Of a DNA stretch of 64,000 nt, positions 22,517 through 35,566 are shown piece after piece. Origin of the DNA: Dryocosmus kuriphilus (lineage: Eukaryota > Arthropoda > Insecta > Hymenoptera > Cynipidae); assembly GCA_038277395.1 (NCBI GenBank), contig CM076195.1, positions 52,833,551 through 52,897,550 of the forward strand, written 5' to 3'. A program made the position numbers and the translations under genes. Every line of letters starts with the position of its first letter. The stretch's first letter is position 1. A model generated the notes under the pieces. That model was not told where the DNA came from, did no database searches, and saw only the letters and a list, made by a program, of their open reading frames with translations.

Positions 22517-25500
22517 AGGCGAACAACTTTGTTTGACATTATTTTTCTGTATCTTGCATACTTTGGCGGGAAATTTGAGAACCTTGATTTTTAATAACGT
22601 TTTATCGATTAAAACAAAAACCGTGCATTTCATGAAAAAATGTTTAAAACAAAATTTGTAGATCTTTTTAAACTGAACAACTTTGTTCTATAGGATTTTT
22701 TTGTATCTTGAACATTTTGGCAGGAAACCACAGTTTTTATATTTTAATAGCGTTTTCTTGATTAAGACAAAAACCGTTCATTTTATCAAAAAACCGTAAA
22801 GACAAAATTTGTAGATTTTTTTAAGATGAACAATTTTACTTTCTTACATTTTTTTGTACCTCTCATAGTTTAGCCGGAAAATAGATTTTTTGATTTTGTG
22901 AAAACCGTTTTTGATGGATAAAACCATAACCGTTGGTCAAAAATCGCTGGTTAGCGAACTAGTCCTTTCCTCTTTCACCTTAAAGAAGTGTACCAAAGCG
23001 CAATCCAATCCCATTAGTCCTTCGAAAGTTATCGTGGGAAAAGGCGACAACGACAACGACGACAACGACAACGACGACAACGCCAACAGACAGACAGACA
23101 CGGTCGTGAAAGCCATTTTTTCGGATTCAGGAGGTCTCAAAACGTGGAGATTTCATGAAATCCGCGAAAGTCAAACTTTGCATAAATCTAATACTTTCTC
23201 TGATGAGAACGTAAAAATTGCATTTTTCAGCCAAACTGTGTAAAAAATGAAGAAATTTACGTTCTAGATATAATTTCATTGATTGGTGAGCGCGAGGAAC
23301 GTGATGAGAATGCGCCTGAGTAGCGGGCAGATTTTTCAATAACTATCCAATCCGATTAGTCGCTGAAAAGTGGTTTTCTTTGTATCTCATAAAATGTTTC
23401 ACGAATAACTCAAAAACTATGCGCCTGATCAAAAAAATGATAAAGAACAATTTTATATATCCTTTTGAGTCGAACAACTTTGTTTACAATTATTTTTCTG
23501 TAGCTTGCATACTTTGGCGGGAAATTTGAGAACCTTGATTTTTAATAAAGTTTTTTCGATTAGAACAAAAACCGTGCATTTTGTGAAAAAATGGTTCAAA
23601 CAATATTTGTAGGTCTTTTTAAATTGAACAACTTTGTTTTTTACCGTTTTTCTGTATCTTGAATAGTTTGGCAGAAAACCACAGTTTTTAAATTTTAATA
23701 GCGTTTTCTTGATTGAAACAAAAAGCGTTCATTTTATCAAAAAACGGTTGACACAAAATTTGTAGATTTTTGTAAGGTGAACAATTCTACTTTCTTGGGT
23801 TTTTTTATATCTCTTATGGTTTAGCCGCAAAATGGATTTTTTGATTTTGTGAAAACCGTTTTTGATGGATAAAACCATAAGCGTTGTTCAAAAACCTCTG
23901 GTTAACGAACTCGTCCTTTCCTTTTGGACCTTAAAGAAGCGTGCCAAAGCGCAATCCAATCCGATCAGTCCTTCGAAAGTTATCGTGGGAACAGACGACA
24001 ACGACAACGACGACAACGACGACACAACGACAACGACGACAACGCCAACAGACAGACAGACACGGTCGTAGAAACCATTTTTTCGGATTCAGGAGGTCTC
24101 AAAACGTGGAGATTTCATGAAATCCGCGAAAGTCAAATTTTGCATAAATCTAATACTTTCTCCGATGAGAATGTAAAAATTGCATTTTTCAGCCAAACAG
24201 TGTAAAGAATGAAGAAATTTACGTTCTAGATATAGTTTCATTGATTGGTGAGCGCGAGAAACGTGATGAGAATGCGCCTGAGAAGCGGGCAGATTTTTCA
24301 ATAACTATCCAATCCGATTAGTCGCTGAAAAGTGGTTTTCTTTGTATTTCATAACATATTTCACGAATAACTCAAAAACTATGCGCGTGATCAAAAAAAT
24401 GATAAAAAACAATTTTATATATCCTTTTGAGTCGAGCAACTTTGTTTACAATTATTTTTCTGTAGCTTGCATACTTTGGCGGGAAATTTGAGAACCTTGA
24501 TTTTTAATAACGTTTTATCCATTAAAACAAAAACCGTGCATTTTATGAAAAAATGGTTCAAACAAAATTTGTAGGTCTTTTTAAATTGAACAACTTTGGT
24601 CTCAACCATTTTTTCGTATCTTGAATATTTGGGCGGGAAACCACAGTTTTTAAATTTTAATAGCGTTTTCTTTTTTAAAACAAAAAGCGTTCATTTTATC
24701 AAAAAACGGTTGAGACAAAATTCGTAGATTTTTCTGAGGTGAACAATTCTACTTTCTTGCATTTTTTTTATATCTCTCATGGTTTAGCCGGAAAATGGAT
24801 TTTTTAATTTTGTGAAAACAGTTTTTGATGAATAAAACCATAAGCGTTGGTCAAAAACCGCTGGTTAACGAGCTCGTCCTTTCCTTTTGGACCTTAAAGA
24901 AGTGTGCCAAATCGCAGTCCAATCCGATTAGTCCTTCGAAAGTTATCGTGGGAAAAGGCGACAACGACAACGACGATAACGTCGACAACGACAACGACGA
25001 CAACGCCAACAGACAGACAGACACGGTCGTAAAAACCATTTTTTCGGATTCAGGAGGTCTCAAAACGTGGAGATTTCATGAAATCCGCGAAAGTCAAATT
25101 TTGCATAAATCTAATACTTTCTCCGACGAGAATGTAAAAATTGCATTTTTCAGCCAAACTGTGTAAAGAGTGAAGAAATTTACGTTCTAGATATAATTTC
25201 ATTGATTGGTGAGCGCGAGAAACGTGATGAGAATGCGCCTGAGTAGCGGGCAGATTTTTCAATAACTATCCAATCCGATTAGTCGCTGAAAAGTGGTTTT
25301 CTTTGTACCTCATAACATGTTTCACGAATAACTCAAAAACTGCGCATCTGATCAAAAAAATGATAGAAAACAATTTTGTAGACCATTTTGAGTCGAACAA
25401 CTTTGTTTAACATTATTTTTCTGTATCTTGCATACTTTGGCGGGAAATTTGAGAACCTTGATTTTTAATAAGGTTTTATCGATTAAAACAAAAACCGTGC

Positions 25501-26105
25501 ATTTTGTGAAAAAATGGTTCAAACAAACAATTTGTAGGTCTTTTTAAATTGAACAACTTTGTATTTCACCATTTTTTTGTATCTTGAATATTTGGGCGGG
25601 AAACCACAGTTTTTAAATTTTAATATCGTTTTCTTGATTAAAACAAAAAGCGTTCATTTTATAAAAAAACGGTTGAGACAAAATTCGTAGATTTTTTTGA
25701 GGTGAACAATTCTACTTTCTTGCGTTTTTTTTATATCTCTCATGGTTTAGCCGGAAAATGGATTTTTTAATTTTGTGAAAACAGTTTTTGATGAATAAAA
25801 CCATAAGCGTTGGTCAAAAACCGCTGGTTAACGAGCTCGTCCTTTCCATTTGGGCTTTAAAGAAGTGTGCCAAAGCGCAATCCAATCCGGTTAGTCCTTC
25901 GAAAGTTATCGTTGGAACAGGCGACAACGACAATGACGACAACGACGACAACGACAACGACGACAACGCCAACAGACAGACAGACACGGTCGTAAAAACC
26001 ATTTTTTCGGATTCAGGAGGTCTCAAAACGTGGAGATTTCATGAAATCCGCGAAAGTCAAAATTTGCATAAATCTAATACTTTCTCCGATGAGAATGTAA
26101 AAAAC
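22517..26105 (+). repeat. Tandem satellite, right part of the same array
   Basis: About 3.7 more units in the same orientation. GACAAC blocks begin at about 23043, 23996, 24958 and 25921, spacings of 953-963 bp. The first unit is the right half of the one broken by the LTR element. The last unit is cut off after the GATGAGAATGTAAAA landmark at about 26100. Units here share small variants (for example GATTGGTGAGCGCG in place of GCTTGGCGAGCGCG) with the units next to the insertion on the left side. Confidence 0.93.
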
Positions 26106-26159
26106 AAAATTCTACAAAATAACTTATTAGAAAATCTGACCCTTGTTTTATTCTGTATT

Positions 26160-27330
26160 TTATTACATTTTTATCTCAATGAGAAGGTATTAGTTTTATG
26201 TGAAAACTGACTTTCGCGGATTTCATGAGATCTCGACGTTTCATGACCCCCTGAATCCGAAAAAAAGGTTTTACGTTGGTGTCTGTCTGTCGTTGTTGTT
26301 GTCGTCGTTGTCGTTGTTGTCGTCGTAGCCTGTGGACACGATAACTTTCGAAGGACTAATCAGATTGGATTGCGCTTTGGCACTCTTCTTTAAAGCACAA
26401 AAAGTAAGGACGAGTTCGTTAACCAGCCACTTTTGACCAACGGTTATGGTTTTATCCATCAAAAACTGTTTTCACAAAATCAAAAAATCTGTTTCCCGGC
26501 TAAATTGTACGAGATATACAAAATATGTATATAACTGAAATTGTTCATCTCAAAAAAATCTACAAATTTTGTCTTAACCGTTTTTTCATAAAATGGACGG
26601 TTTTTGTTTTCAGCGAGAAAACGTTATTAAAAATAAAAAACTGTGTTTTCCCGCCAAAATATTCAAGATATTAAAAAATAGTAAGAATCAAGGTTATTTA
26701 GCTTCGAAAGATCTACAAATTTTGTTTGAACTATTTTTTGATAAAATGCACCGTTCTGGTTTTAATCCATGAAAATTATTTTATCCTTCAAAAACGGTTT
26801 TCGCAAAATTGAGAAAATCCATTTTTGGGCGAAACTATGCAAAATACGCAAAATATGTATATAACTCAAATTGTTCATCTTAAAAAAATCTACAAATTTT
26901 GACTTAACCGTTTTTTAAAAAGTGCACGGTTTTGCTTTTAATCGAAGAAATGTTATTAAACATAAGAAACTGTGGTTTCCCGCCAAAATATTCAAGATGC
27001 GAAAAAAATGAGGATTAACGAAATTGTTCAGCTCAAAAGGGTCTACAAAATTTGATTTAACTATTTTTTGATAAAATGCACCGTTTTGGTTTTAATCGAA
27101 AAAACGCTATTAAGAAATCAAAAATTAAAATTTCCCGCCAAAATATGCAAGATACAAAGGAAATGATAATAAGCGAAGTTGTTCAGCTTAAAAAGATCTA
27201 CAAAATTGCTTTCTATGGTTTTTTTGTAGAGACGCATAGTTTTTGAGTTATTCGAGAAATATGTTACTAAATATAAAAATATCCACTTTTCAGCAAAATC
27301 TGCAAGATATGAGAAAATGTGAAGAAGCAG
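26160..27330 (-). repeat. Inverted satellite-related block
   Basis: Reverse-orientation partner of the array: the CGCGGATTTCATGA landmark at 26217, the complement of the GACAAC block (GTTGTTGTCGTCG) at 26290-26330, then five to six ~155-bp monomers marked by TTTCCCGCCAAAATAT at about 26647, 26980 and 27131. More diverged than the tandem units. With the array it forms a head-to-head palindrome with a centre of about 60 bp. Confidence 0.85.
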
Positions 27331-27419
27331 AATTGTTCACATTCGAAAAAGCTACCAATTTTATTTATAAGACTCATCGATTTACTTTTATAAATCAAAA
27401 ACCTGCATTGTAAAAATTC

Positions 27420-27975
27420 GAAAAACCACAAAAAGATTTACTAATCTACAATGGATTGAAGAACAAATTAATTGTCGAGCGCGAAGCGCGAGTCTCGTTA
27501 TAGGAATGTATTTTAAGAATCGAAATCCTGCATTGTGAAAATTTGGAAGATCACAAAAAAAACTTTACCATTCTACAATGGAAAAAAAATTAGGTGTCGA
27601 GCGCGAAGCGCGAGTGTCATGATGAGAATGTATTCCTTAAGGTCGATAGAGCCTTAAGTAAAAAAATTTCTTTTGTAATTTTTAATAAAATTTAAATTTA
27701 ATAATTTCATTAGAAAAATGTAGGTGGTTTGAAAGATTAAGATAAAAATTACCAAATTACACTGATCAATGGTTTGATCTTTAATTTAAAGGTTAATAAC
27801 CTATCGAGTGCGAAGCGCGGCCGAGCGCGTAGCTCGAGGTGAACAAGGTATCGAGCGCGAAGCGCGAGTGCCATCAGATGCGCGCCCTAGGCGAGCTCAT
27901 ACTTCGCGCGAAGCGCGGCGCGCGCAGCGTGCGATGAAAATGTGCCCGCAAAGCGGGCAGATTTTTTTATACACA
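27420..27975 (+). repeat. GC-rich repeats ending in a perfect hairpin
   Basis: GAGCGCGAAGCGCGAG recurs near 27477, 27599 and 27852 in ~120- to 250-bp steps, each associated with GATGA(G/A)AATG or TTCTACAATGGA words. It ends with TGCCCGCAAAGCGGGCA (about 27943-27959), a perfect 7-bp stem with AAA loop, then GATTTTTTT. The same hairpin in inverted orientation opens the related element at 38940. The GC-rich block of the satellite unit (GTAGCGGGCAGATTTTT) is a diverged version. Confidence 0.75.
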
Positions 27976-27979
27976 GAGT

Positions 27980-29550
27980 TATGGGAAAATTGCAAATGAT
28001 CATTTTTCAATTGTAATCTACATAGTAGATATTTAGAAGTACTGAAAATTATTCATACTTTTTTTTAGCTTGTAAAAACTTTCTGGTACTCAAAATTTAC
28101 TTAGAAAATTGAGAATACTTCAGAAATTAGAATAGATAGACCATGAATTATATTAAGCTTTTCCTACGTGGCGCGTTCGCAAACTGTTCTTTTACACATT
28201 TTAAAGTCTAGTCTCTTTCTTGTTCTTAAACTCAGCACATGAATTACGCGGAAGGAGAAATCTGTGTTATCATTTGCGCCTCTACAGCTTAAAAAATTTT
28301 GAATGCTTCAATAAAAAAAAATTTTTATATTCAAGGATGCCGAATTTGATTATATTCTGTTCAAAAGAGTCGTTTTGTAGGCTTTTTCGTTTAATTTGCT
28401 TCAAAGTAAAAAATTTTCGAACAAAAAGTCATGGATAGTGATTGAAAATTAGCATAGTATATTTCGCTCATTCACACAAATAACTACAATCTTCGAATAC
28501 TGCGATAATTTTTTTTCAAAATTATATTAAATCAATTCAATATGTCTATGAATAAAGACATTATTGTAAATCCCATATTACTATAAATAATTACGTTCAC
28601 TGAATCAAATTATTAAAGAAGGATTTGGTGTGATTGTATAAAAACCCGAGAAAGAAAATGATTTTTATAATGGCGTGGATCTATAGCAATTTTTTCAATA
28701 TGCTCTATTTGAGCTTATGCAAGCACTGTCATTCAAAACAAAATCAAATAATCAATATCATTTTTTTCTATCCCATGCATTATTATCAACCTTATTACAG
28801 AAAAAGTTAGTTGGAGTGAAGAAGGCACTCGAGCCGGTTTTACTTCACTATCAAATGCAACCTTGAGAACGATAGATACTATTATTAAGAGAAGAAATTA
28901 GGCAGGTGATATTAATTAAATAAATCAGAATGTGAAAGAAGCGCGAGTGGGGTACGACGTACAACGCGAGCCGTTTAGGTGGGTTCTGGCTGTAGCCAGC
29001 GGGTGTGGGTTATGTTTGCGACAACTGAAGTAAAGGCTATGTGAAAGTTACGCAGCATGTGAAGAGGAGATAAAGAATAAGGGATGAAATGGAGTAAACA
29101 CGGTTCAAAACTTGTGGGGGGGGGGGGGGGGGGGAAAGCACGTAGAGGACGCGCTCTGCGCAAGCGCTTCGAAACTCCGAGCTTTCGGTCCACGCGGCGG
29201 CAGTCTCTCTCAAACCGCGAAACTTCAACCGCTCTCCTTCCGGGGTGCCGTTTCAATCGGGGTGCAATTTTTCGAGATATATTTTTAAAGGATTGGTATT
29301 ACAATTTTTTCAAATACAAGTTCACAAATTATTAATGGCTGATCGTATTAGTGTATAATTATAATACCAACTGAATATCATTAAGTCACACTTTAAATGA
29401 TTGCATAATTTAAAATGTAAACAATTTTAAAGAGAATAGACAATTTGTAATTCAAATATTTGATAAAGGTAGAATTAAAAACTACAAAACATTTAAAATT
29501 AAACAATCTAAAAATTAAATTGAAATTTCTAAAATAGATTTTAAAATTAC
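27980..29550. other. AT-rich stretch, no gene recognised
   Basis: No open frame with recognisable content. The only notable item is a run of 19 G at 29116-29134. The surrounding 28920-29280 is locally GC-rich but lacks codon-like structure. Confidence 0.6.
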
Positions 29551-29558
29551 AGGATTAA

Positions 29559-29932
29559 GGGTATTGGACAGGTCCCGAAGTCAAAATTCAATCTCTTGAT
29601 TTTATTAAACAAATAATAGATTTTGATACTTTTTTCGCAACATAGAACTACTTCCTTTTTAAACATAAGTGTGGCTACAGAGCGAAAAAACATACAATTT
29701 AAATACTTTTTGCGTAAAACGAAAAGTTCGAATATTCAGGTTTGGTCCGTTTAAAATTCGAACTTTTAGTCTTGCGCAAAAGGTATTAAATTTAGACATA
29801 TTTTCGCTCTACATCAACACTTATATTGAAAAACGGAGTACTGCTATGTTATGAAAAAAATACCTAATTTTAATATTTGTGTAGTAAAATTAAGAAATTT
29901 AACTTTGAGGTTGCAACTCTTGTCTAACACTC
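29559..29932. mobile_element. Foldback MITE flanked by TTAA
   Basis: Two arms of about 180 bp form an imperfect inverted repeat around about 29745. Examples: ACAGAGCGAAAA at 29678 against TTTTCGCTCT at 29803, and AAAAGTTCGAAT at 29722 against ATTCGAACTTTT at 29756. Ends GGGTATTGGACA and (complement) GAGTGTTAGACA. TTAA lies directly outside both ends (29555-29558, 29933-29936), as for piggyBac-type insertions; family assignment beyond that is a guess. Confidence 0.72.
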
Positions 29933-30190
29933 TTAAAAGCAGAAGTATTTTTTAATTGATTTTATAAAATCGATCAACTTCAAATCTACACCATATTAGC
30001 TTGAAGAGTTGAACTTGTAGCGTTCAGAATTTGAAATTAAAAAACTTTTCATCTGTACGATTTCAAATTTCATGCATATGCCACTTTAAAGTCTGGAGAA
30101 ACTACTACATTAAACAAGTTTTAGGTTAAAAGTCTTGCAACTTAGAAAAAAATGCAACTACCTTAAATTTGAAGAGTTCAAAATTATAAG

Positions 30191-30350
30191 TAAGGGAGCA
30201 TGCATATTGCACGTATAACATGACCTACAAGGAGGAGGCGTTTCAGCTTAGCGTCATGCAGCCATGTTAAAAATGTGTTAAAAGTGTTACATGGGGTAGG
30301 GGTTAAAAATTCCTGAAAAGTGCGTCACGTAATGTTTGCGCGCTCCCTTA
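30191..30350. mobile_element. Short TIR element, 160 bp
   Basis: Left end TAAGGGAGCATGCATATTGC and right end (complement) TAAGGGAGCGCGCAAACATT form ~28-bp imperfect terminal inverted repeats. Both ends continue with CACGT. No coding content. The target-site duplication is not clear. Confidence 0.6.
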
Positions 30351-32540
30351 CAACCAATGTTCGCAAAGGCTCAAGACATTAAGCAGTTAAGTACAAAAAC
30401 AACAAATCTTATAAACTGAAAATATTCGTTATTGTACAATTCAAAATTAACCTATCTTTAATGAAGTTTATGGACCTATGAAAGAGTGTACTAATATTTC
30501 GTTTAAGCATGAAAAGTATTTATTTTACTTTATTGGTACTTAAAGGGAGATCTGTTGCGTTTAATTAAACGTGAATGTGCAGTGTGCATGGCATCTTCGC
30601 TTCATCTAAAAGTGTGATCTACTTCTTGCCCTGTACTGCAATGTCTATAAAGTTTCAGTATTCTATAAAAATCTAAAGAAAAGAAAAGTGTTTTAGCTTT
30701 AGATTTTCATTACGTTTTCAACAATTTAAGAACAAGGTCAAAAAATTTAATTTTTTTTCAAAGGTTTAAAAAAAGTTAGATATTTGAAAAAATTATCCAA
30801 ATGACAAACAATTTAAAGAGTTCTTGTAAAGATGTTTCTAGAGCTTTTGGGGTGTTTTTACGTTCTTAAATAATTGTAAATATTTTAAGTTTGTTAAACT
30901 TTCAAGTGATTACGTTGAAGAATATTTAAATAAATATTAAAGGACTTAAAGATTGGCAGTGATTTTATAATAGTATCTAAAGAAATTCAATAAAATTCCA
31001 AATAATTTCGAGGCTTTACAGAAAAGTTTTAATAAAAAAATTTCCTTTAAAAACCTTTTAATTCTTGTAAAACCCTTAAAACAACCTTCAAAACTGCCCT
31101 AAAATCTCTATAAAAATCTTGGTAAAACTCTATAAAATCCCTATGAAAATCTGGAATTCTTTTCAAATCTCTCGGGTCTTTTTAAATCCCTAAACTTTTT
31201 AAAACCCTTTAAAATCTTTAAAACTCTTAAAATTACCTAAAAATCTGTATAAAATTACCTATAATATTTAAGTATTAGTAGAATAATTCTAAAGAACTTT
31301 AAACTTATATGGTAAATATAAAAAAAGATAAAGCTGAAACTATTCATTGTTAGAATAGGGTGAGATACTACCAAGAAAGCTATACTTCTAAACTAAACAC
31401 TTTATAATTAATGAAAACTAGTTAAAAAGATACGGATAGATTAATTTTAAAGAGACTTACCCTCTTCGATTTCATAGATTCCCAAAGACGAAGTTGTATC
31501 AAAATCTAAGTAACCTATCTAGAACATAAAAAATGATAACAAAAGAATTGGGCACCCATCCTGGGTAGAGGTCATTATTTTTAAGGGTTAGGCTTACGGA
31601 AAATTCCGCAATAGCTGAGAATATGTAAAAAAGGTTAAAATCTCGTTAAATTCTCAGAATCCTGTTAATTAAATAATTTCTGATACAAAACCTTATATTT
31701 CACAAAATAATACTCCCGTAGCATGTTTCAGTAATCACTATTATCATAATTGGAACACTCATAAGTTTTAAAATAAGTTATGTATGTATTGACGTTATTT
31801 TGAGACTTGCTTTGATTTATTCGTTTATTTTGATTTTTAAATGTATCATAATTATTTACAAAAAAGTATTACTTACCTTTATAGAACCAAATAAATATTT
31901 AGGGAAACCGCAGCTTGACGCACATTAGAAACTTTTTTGCACGACAGGAAAACTCTGAATTTAAAACTTTATTTCTGATTCTAAATGCCCTATAGGATTC
32001 TAGAAATGTTAAATGAAAGACATTTTTGCAGAACTCTGATTTACAGTAGTTAAATGTGTTTTAATTCTCTAAAAAATGGTATCACTTAAATTTATAGAAC
32101 CATATAAGTATTTTAAAAAACAGTTTAATTCACCATAGAAACTTTTGTTCAGGATAGGAAAATCTCTCAATATTACTCTTAAGTTTTGTATCTGATTTTT
32201 CCAGGATTCTAGAAATGTGAAATGCAATTCGATTGAATATACCTATAATCCAATGATTGACAGTAAATCCAATTGATAGAATTGTTGTAATAACACTAAA
32301 AAGGCTTAAATGTCAAAAGTAACTTCGTTTAACTACAAATACCATTACTCATAATTTTAAAAAAGTGAAAAAAAAGCATTAAGAGCCCAGCAGAAAAACA
32401 ATAACAACTTCAAGTTGGGTGCAAAAGGAGATATAAAAAATACTTGGATAAAAATCCTGAATTTTGAGATAATTTTGATAAAAAAATTGTCCATTGAGCC
32501 AAAATTACACAATATTCCTTCGACGCCAGTAACCATTAAG
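30351..32540. other. AT-rich, low-complexity stretch, no gene recognised
   Basis: 30750-31300 is dominated by short variants of CTTTAAAA and AAATCCCT-like words. No usable open frame on either strand. Confidence 0.6.
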
Positions 32541-32545
32541 ATGCA

Positions 32546-33080
32546 GGGTCATTCACATAAAAATTGTGTAATACAATAGTCACAGAAATACTGGTGTTCA
32601 CACCCCTACCCCTTTCCAGTATTTTTCGGAGAGTGGAAAGGCATCCCTCTGACTGACCACAGGAATATTTTAAGTCACACCCTTATCCCTTTTCAGTGTT
32701 TTGTGGGGGCGGGAAGGTACCCCTGTGACTGGACACAGAAACACTTGAAGTTACACCACTACCTCTTTCCAGTGTTTTACGGCGGTGGAAAGGCATACCT
32801 GTGACTGATCATAGAAATATTTGAAATCATACGCCTACCCCTTTCCAGAGTTTTTCGGAGGGCGGCAAGGCACCTCTGTGAAAGGTCACAGAAATACGTG
32901 AAGTCACACCCCTACTTTTTTTTTAGTATTTTGTGGAAAGCGGGAAGGCATCCCTGTGACTTAAAGTATTCTTGTGACGAATTGGAAGGGGTTGCCTCAG
33001 CAAAATATTAGAAAGGGTAGGCGTGTGACTTCAAGTATTTCTGTGACCAATATGTTAAACAATTTTTTGTGAATGGCCCC
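32546..33080. mobile_element. TIR element containing a 77-bp tandem repeat
   Basis: Ends GGGTCATTCACATAAAAATT and (complement) GGGGCCATTCACAAAAAATT, continuing inward to GTCACAGAAATAC on both sides. The interior holds five direct repeats beginning CACAGAAATAC-like at 32581, 32658, 32734, 32810 and 32887 (period 76-77 bp), each with CCCCTACCCCTTTCCAGT and a GGAAGGCATCCCTGTGACT tail. The last part is one such unit inverted. Non-coding. Confidence 0.72.
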
Positions 33081-33299
33081 TTAATGATTACTCGTGTCGA
33101 AATCATATTATGTAATTTTGGGGAAGTGGAAATATTTTAAATAATAATTTTCTCAAAATTTAGGATTTTCATCAAAGTAATTTATTTTTCTTATTTCTTC
33201 TTCTTTATTTTTCATTTTTTAAATGAAAAAAAGATATTTGAAAAAGAATCAGACGGCTAAAAAGATTTATTGACGCTAAAATTGAGATTAAGGTTTTTT

Positions 33300-33660
33300 G
33301 TAGTAAATTCTTCTGTATAGTTAAGATCTTAACAAAAATAATTATCTTTTTTAACCTCTTCATCTTGATTTTTCATTTTTGTGCAGAGAAGAAGATATTC
33401 TTGACTAAAAACTAAGAGATTTAAAAAAGAATCAAATCTAAAAATTAAAAATTCAGAAAAGCCGTGATTCGCCCCAGTTTTTAAAGTAAAATTAGCTTCA
33501 AAATTAAGATTTAAATCAACATAACTAACTTTTTTCGACTTCCCATTCTTAATTTCTCTTTTTATAGTAGAAAAAAAGATATAAAAAAACGAAGCAAAAA
33601 ATTCAAAACTCGGAAAAACTGCGATTCTAGACAATCACACAGCACTAGGAATCCACGTAT
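33300..33660. repeat. Dispersed repeat, copy A
   Basis: Matches 42100-42400 over about 290 bp in the same orientation. Shared words include GAAAAGCCGTGATT, TCTTTTTATAGTAGAAAAAA and CAGCACTAGGAATC at the right end. No coding content. Confidence 0.72.
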
Positions 33661-34740
33661 TTTATTATTACAGATAATATTGATAGTGATGTTCGTATGC
33701 GAAGAGTGAATGATTGATTCACAGTAATGCTTTTTTTTATTCCCCTTTTAGAAATAAGTTTTCTATCAAGAGGCACAAAGTGACAGTTTATGTCACGTTA
33801 ACGTTTCGATAAAAAAAAAAAATGTCATTTCGAAGCCTTTTCAAGTAAATGTCTTACATTCCAATAGAAAATTTATTGTTGTAAATCTTGGTGCTGTATT
33901 AAAAGTTTTTATCGGCCCTCAGTATTGGCTCGGTACCATGCCAGTACCACACAAGGATTTTTGTTATTGGTGCAGTAACGTTGGCACTGGAACGGTACTG
34001 GATTTTGTACACCATCAAAAATGATAAAAAATAATATGAACAAATTATTTGAATATAAACACATGCTTTATTTGCGGATCTATTATCTATATACTTATAA
34101 ATTAGTGGATAATTGTAATTTTTAACACTTCTATAACAAATAAAATTTCGGATGCACGCTAGGGGTGGGGGATTCAAACCTAACGCATAAACAAACAAAA
34201 ACAAAAAAAAAAAAAAAAAAAAACGAAATGCATTTTTCTGCACAAAATATCTTTTAGTACAAGTCAACTACCGTAAATAATTTTTTAACAGTTTCAAAAA
34301 TTGCGTTTGAAAAGTTTTAACATATCTCGAGAAACATTGCAAATATCTCAAATTTGGCAACATTTTTTAAGATTTGCAAACAAATATCCGTCATTAATTT
34401 TTTACTTAAACCCCCTTTTGACCCTTCTAGGATGCCCTGAACACTATCCATGAAAGTGCAATAATGGTTTTGCGGATTATTGGACTTAATTATTATTTTT
34501 TTCTCATTATTTGAAAATCATCATGAATGAATAAATAATCAGATTGGACGTATTTGTTAATATATTTTATATTGTCGAAATAACCTTTGTTTGTTTAAGC
34601 AATTTTTTTCATAGAATATCGTGAATGGAATATATTTGATGATTTCTATTATCTATTTAGTGCTCTTGAAGAGTGTATATTTATGTTTTAGATAACACAC
34701 GCATTATAACGACCCTATTTCATGCCTGTGGAGCGCACTA
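33661..34740. other. AT-rich stretch, no gene recognised
   Basis: Contains poly(A) runs (34204-34222) and no frame with recognisable content. Confidence 0.55.
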
Positions 34741-35558
34741 GAAATTCCCCCTTTCGAGCTCCAACATTGTAATGTTAATTTTGTTCATCTATGACGTCAT
34801 AGATATGTAATGGCCATTAGGCATCTCTACGAGCTCATATTTCGCTGCTAGTGAAATGGTTGTAACGTTGCAATTTCCCTCTACTCTGGATTACCCCCTC
34901 CGGACGCTTCAGTCTAGCCAGGGTTAGGATGTGGGGCTTAGGGTTAGCAGAGATAACAACGGAATGTAAGGTCAAACTAGAAAGTACATATATTCTCCCT
35001 ATTATCTACAATGCTAGAATGTGTATATGTGTGTGCAAGAGCGCGTGTGTTGTGAGTGCGAGGAGGCGTTGCCATTACAATGTGTACCTATGTGTGACTC
35101 GATACAATTATGCGTGTGTAGTACGGTTGTCGGCCTCCGGGCGCTCGGTAGGCGACCCCACCGATCGGTCGTCTTGCGGCGTGACGGACGTGAGTCTCTC
35201 CGCGCTCTGGCGCGCGCGTCGAGCCTTCGTCGGGGTGGTCCTGTAACAGGTGAATAAAACGGGGTCAGTAGAGCGGTATCTCTTACGGCTGTTTCCTAAA
35301 CGGGTCGTGATTGACCCGGGCGCTCCCTCTTTCGGTGCGTTACAGGTGGATAGGGGATGGCCCCCGGGGTCACGGCGGATATACGCGATCGCGTACCGGT
35401 CGGGTGGAGTTGCCGGGCAGGAGGGTAGCTAGGGGGACCTATGCCATGGCTCCTGTATCGCATGAGTGAGCCACGGGTGTGCCCGTCCATCCGCGCATGC
35501 GGCGGTTTCCCCAGGTGAGGATCGATAGGTCGTCGTCGTCGTCGTTGTCGTCGTCGTC
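34741..35558. other. GC-rich island, origin unknown
   Basis: Much richer in G+C and CpG than its surroundings, particularly 35100-35560. A perfect CRE palindrome TGACGTCA lies at 34792-34799 and a (CGT)n microsatellite at about 35530-35560. Sequence of the same character resumes at 37275-37560 after the hAT-like insertion. It could be a host promoter and first exon, or an old element; no frame is convincing. Confidence 0.4.
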
Positions 35559-35566
35559 GTCCGGTA

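Noticed and set aside
27808..27999. Arg/Ala-rich open frame over GCGCGAAGCGCGAG repeats
   Set aside because: GC-rich palindromic repeats give open frames by composition; no initiation context or family.
32546..33080. CRISPR-like direct repeats
   Set aside because: The 77-bp units abut with no spacers, vary between copies and lie inside terminal inverted repeats in a eukaryotic context.
35021..35432. Frames in the GC-rich island as a host protein
   Set aside because: Several frames are open only because of high G+C; none has recognisable content or a convincing start.
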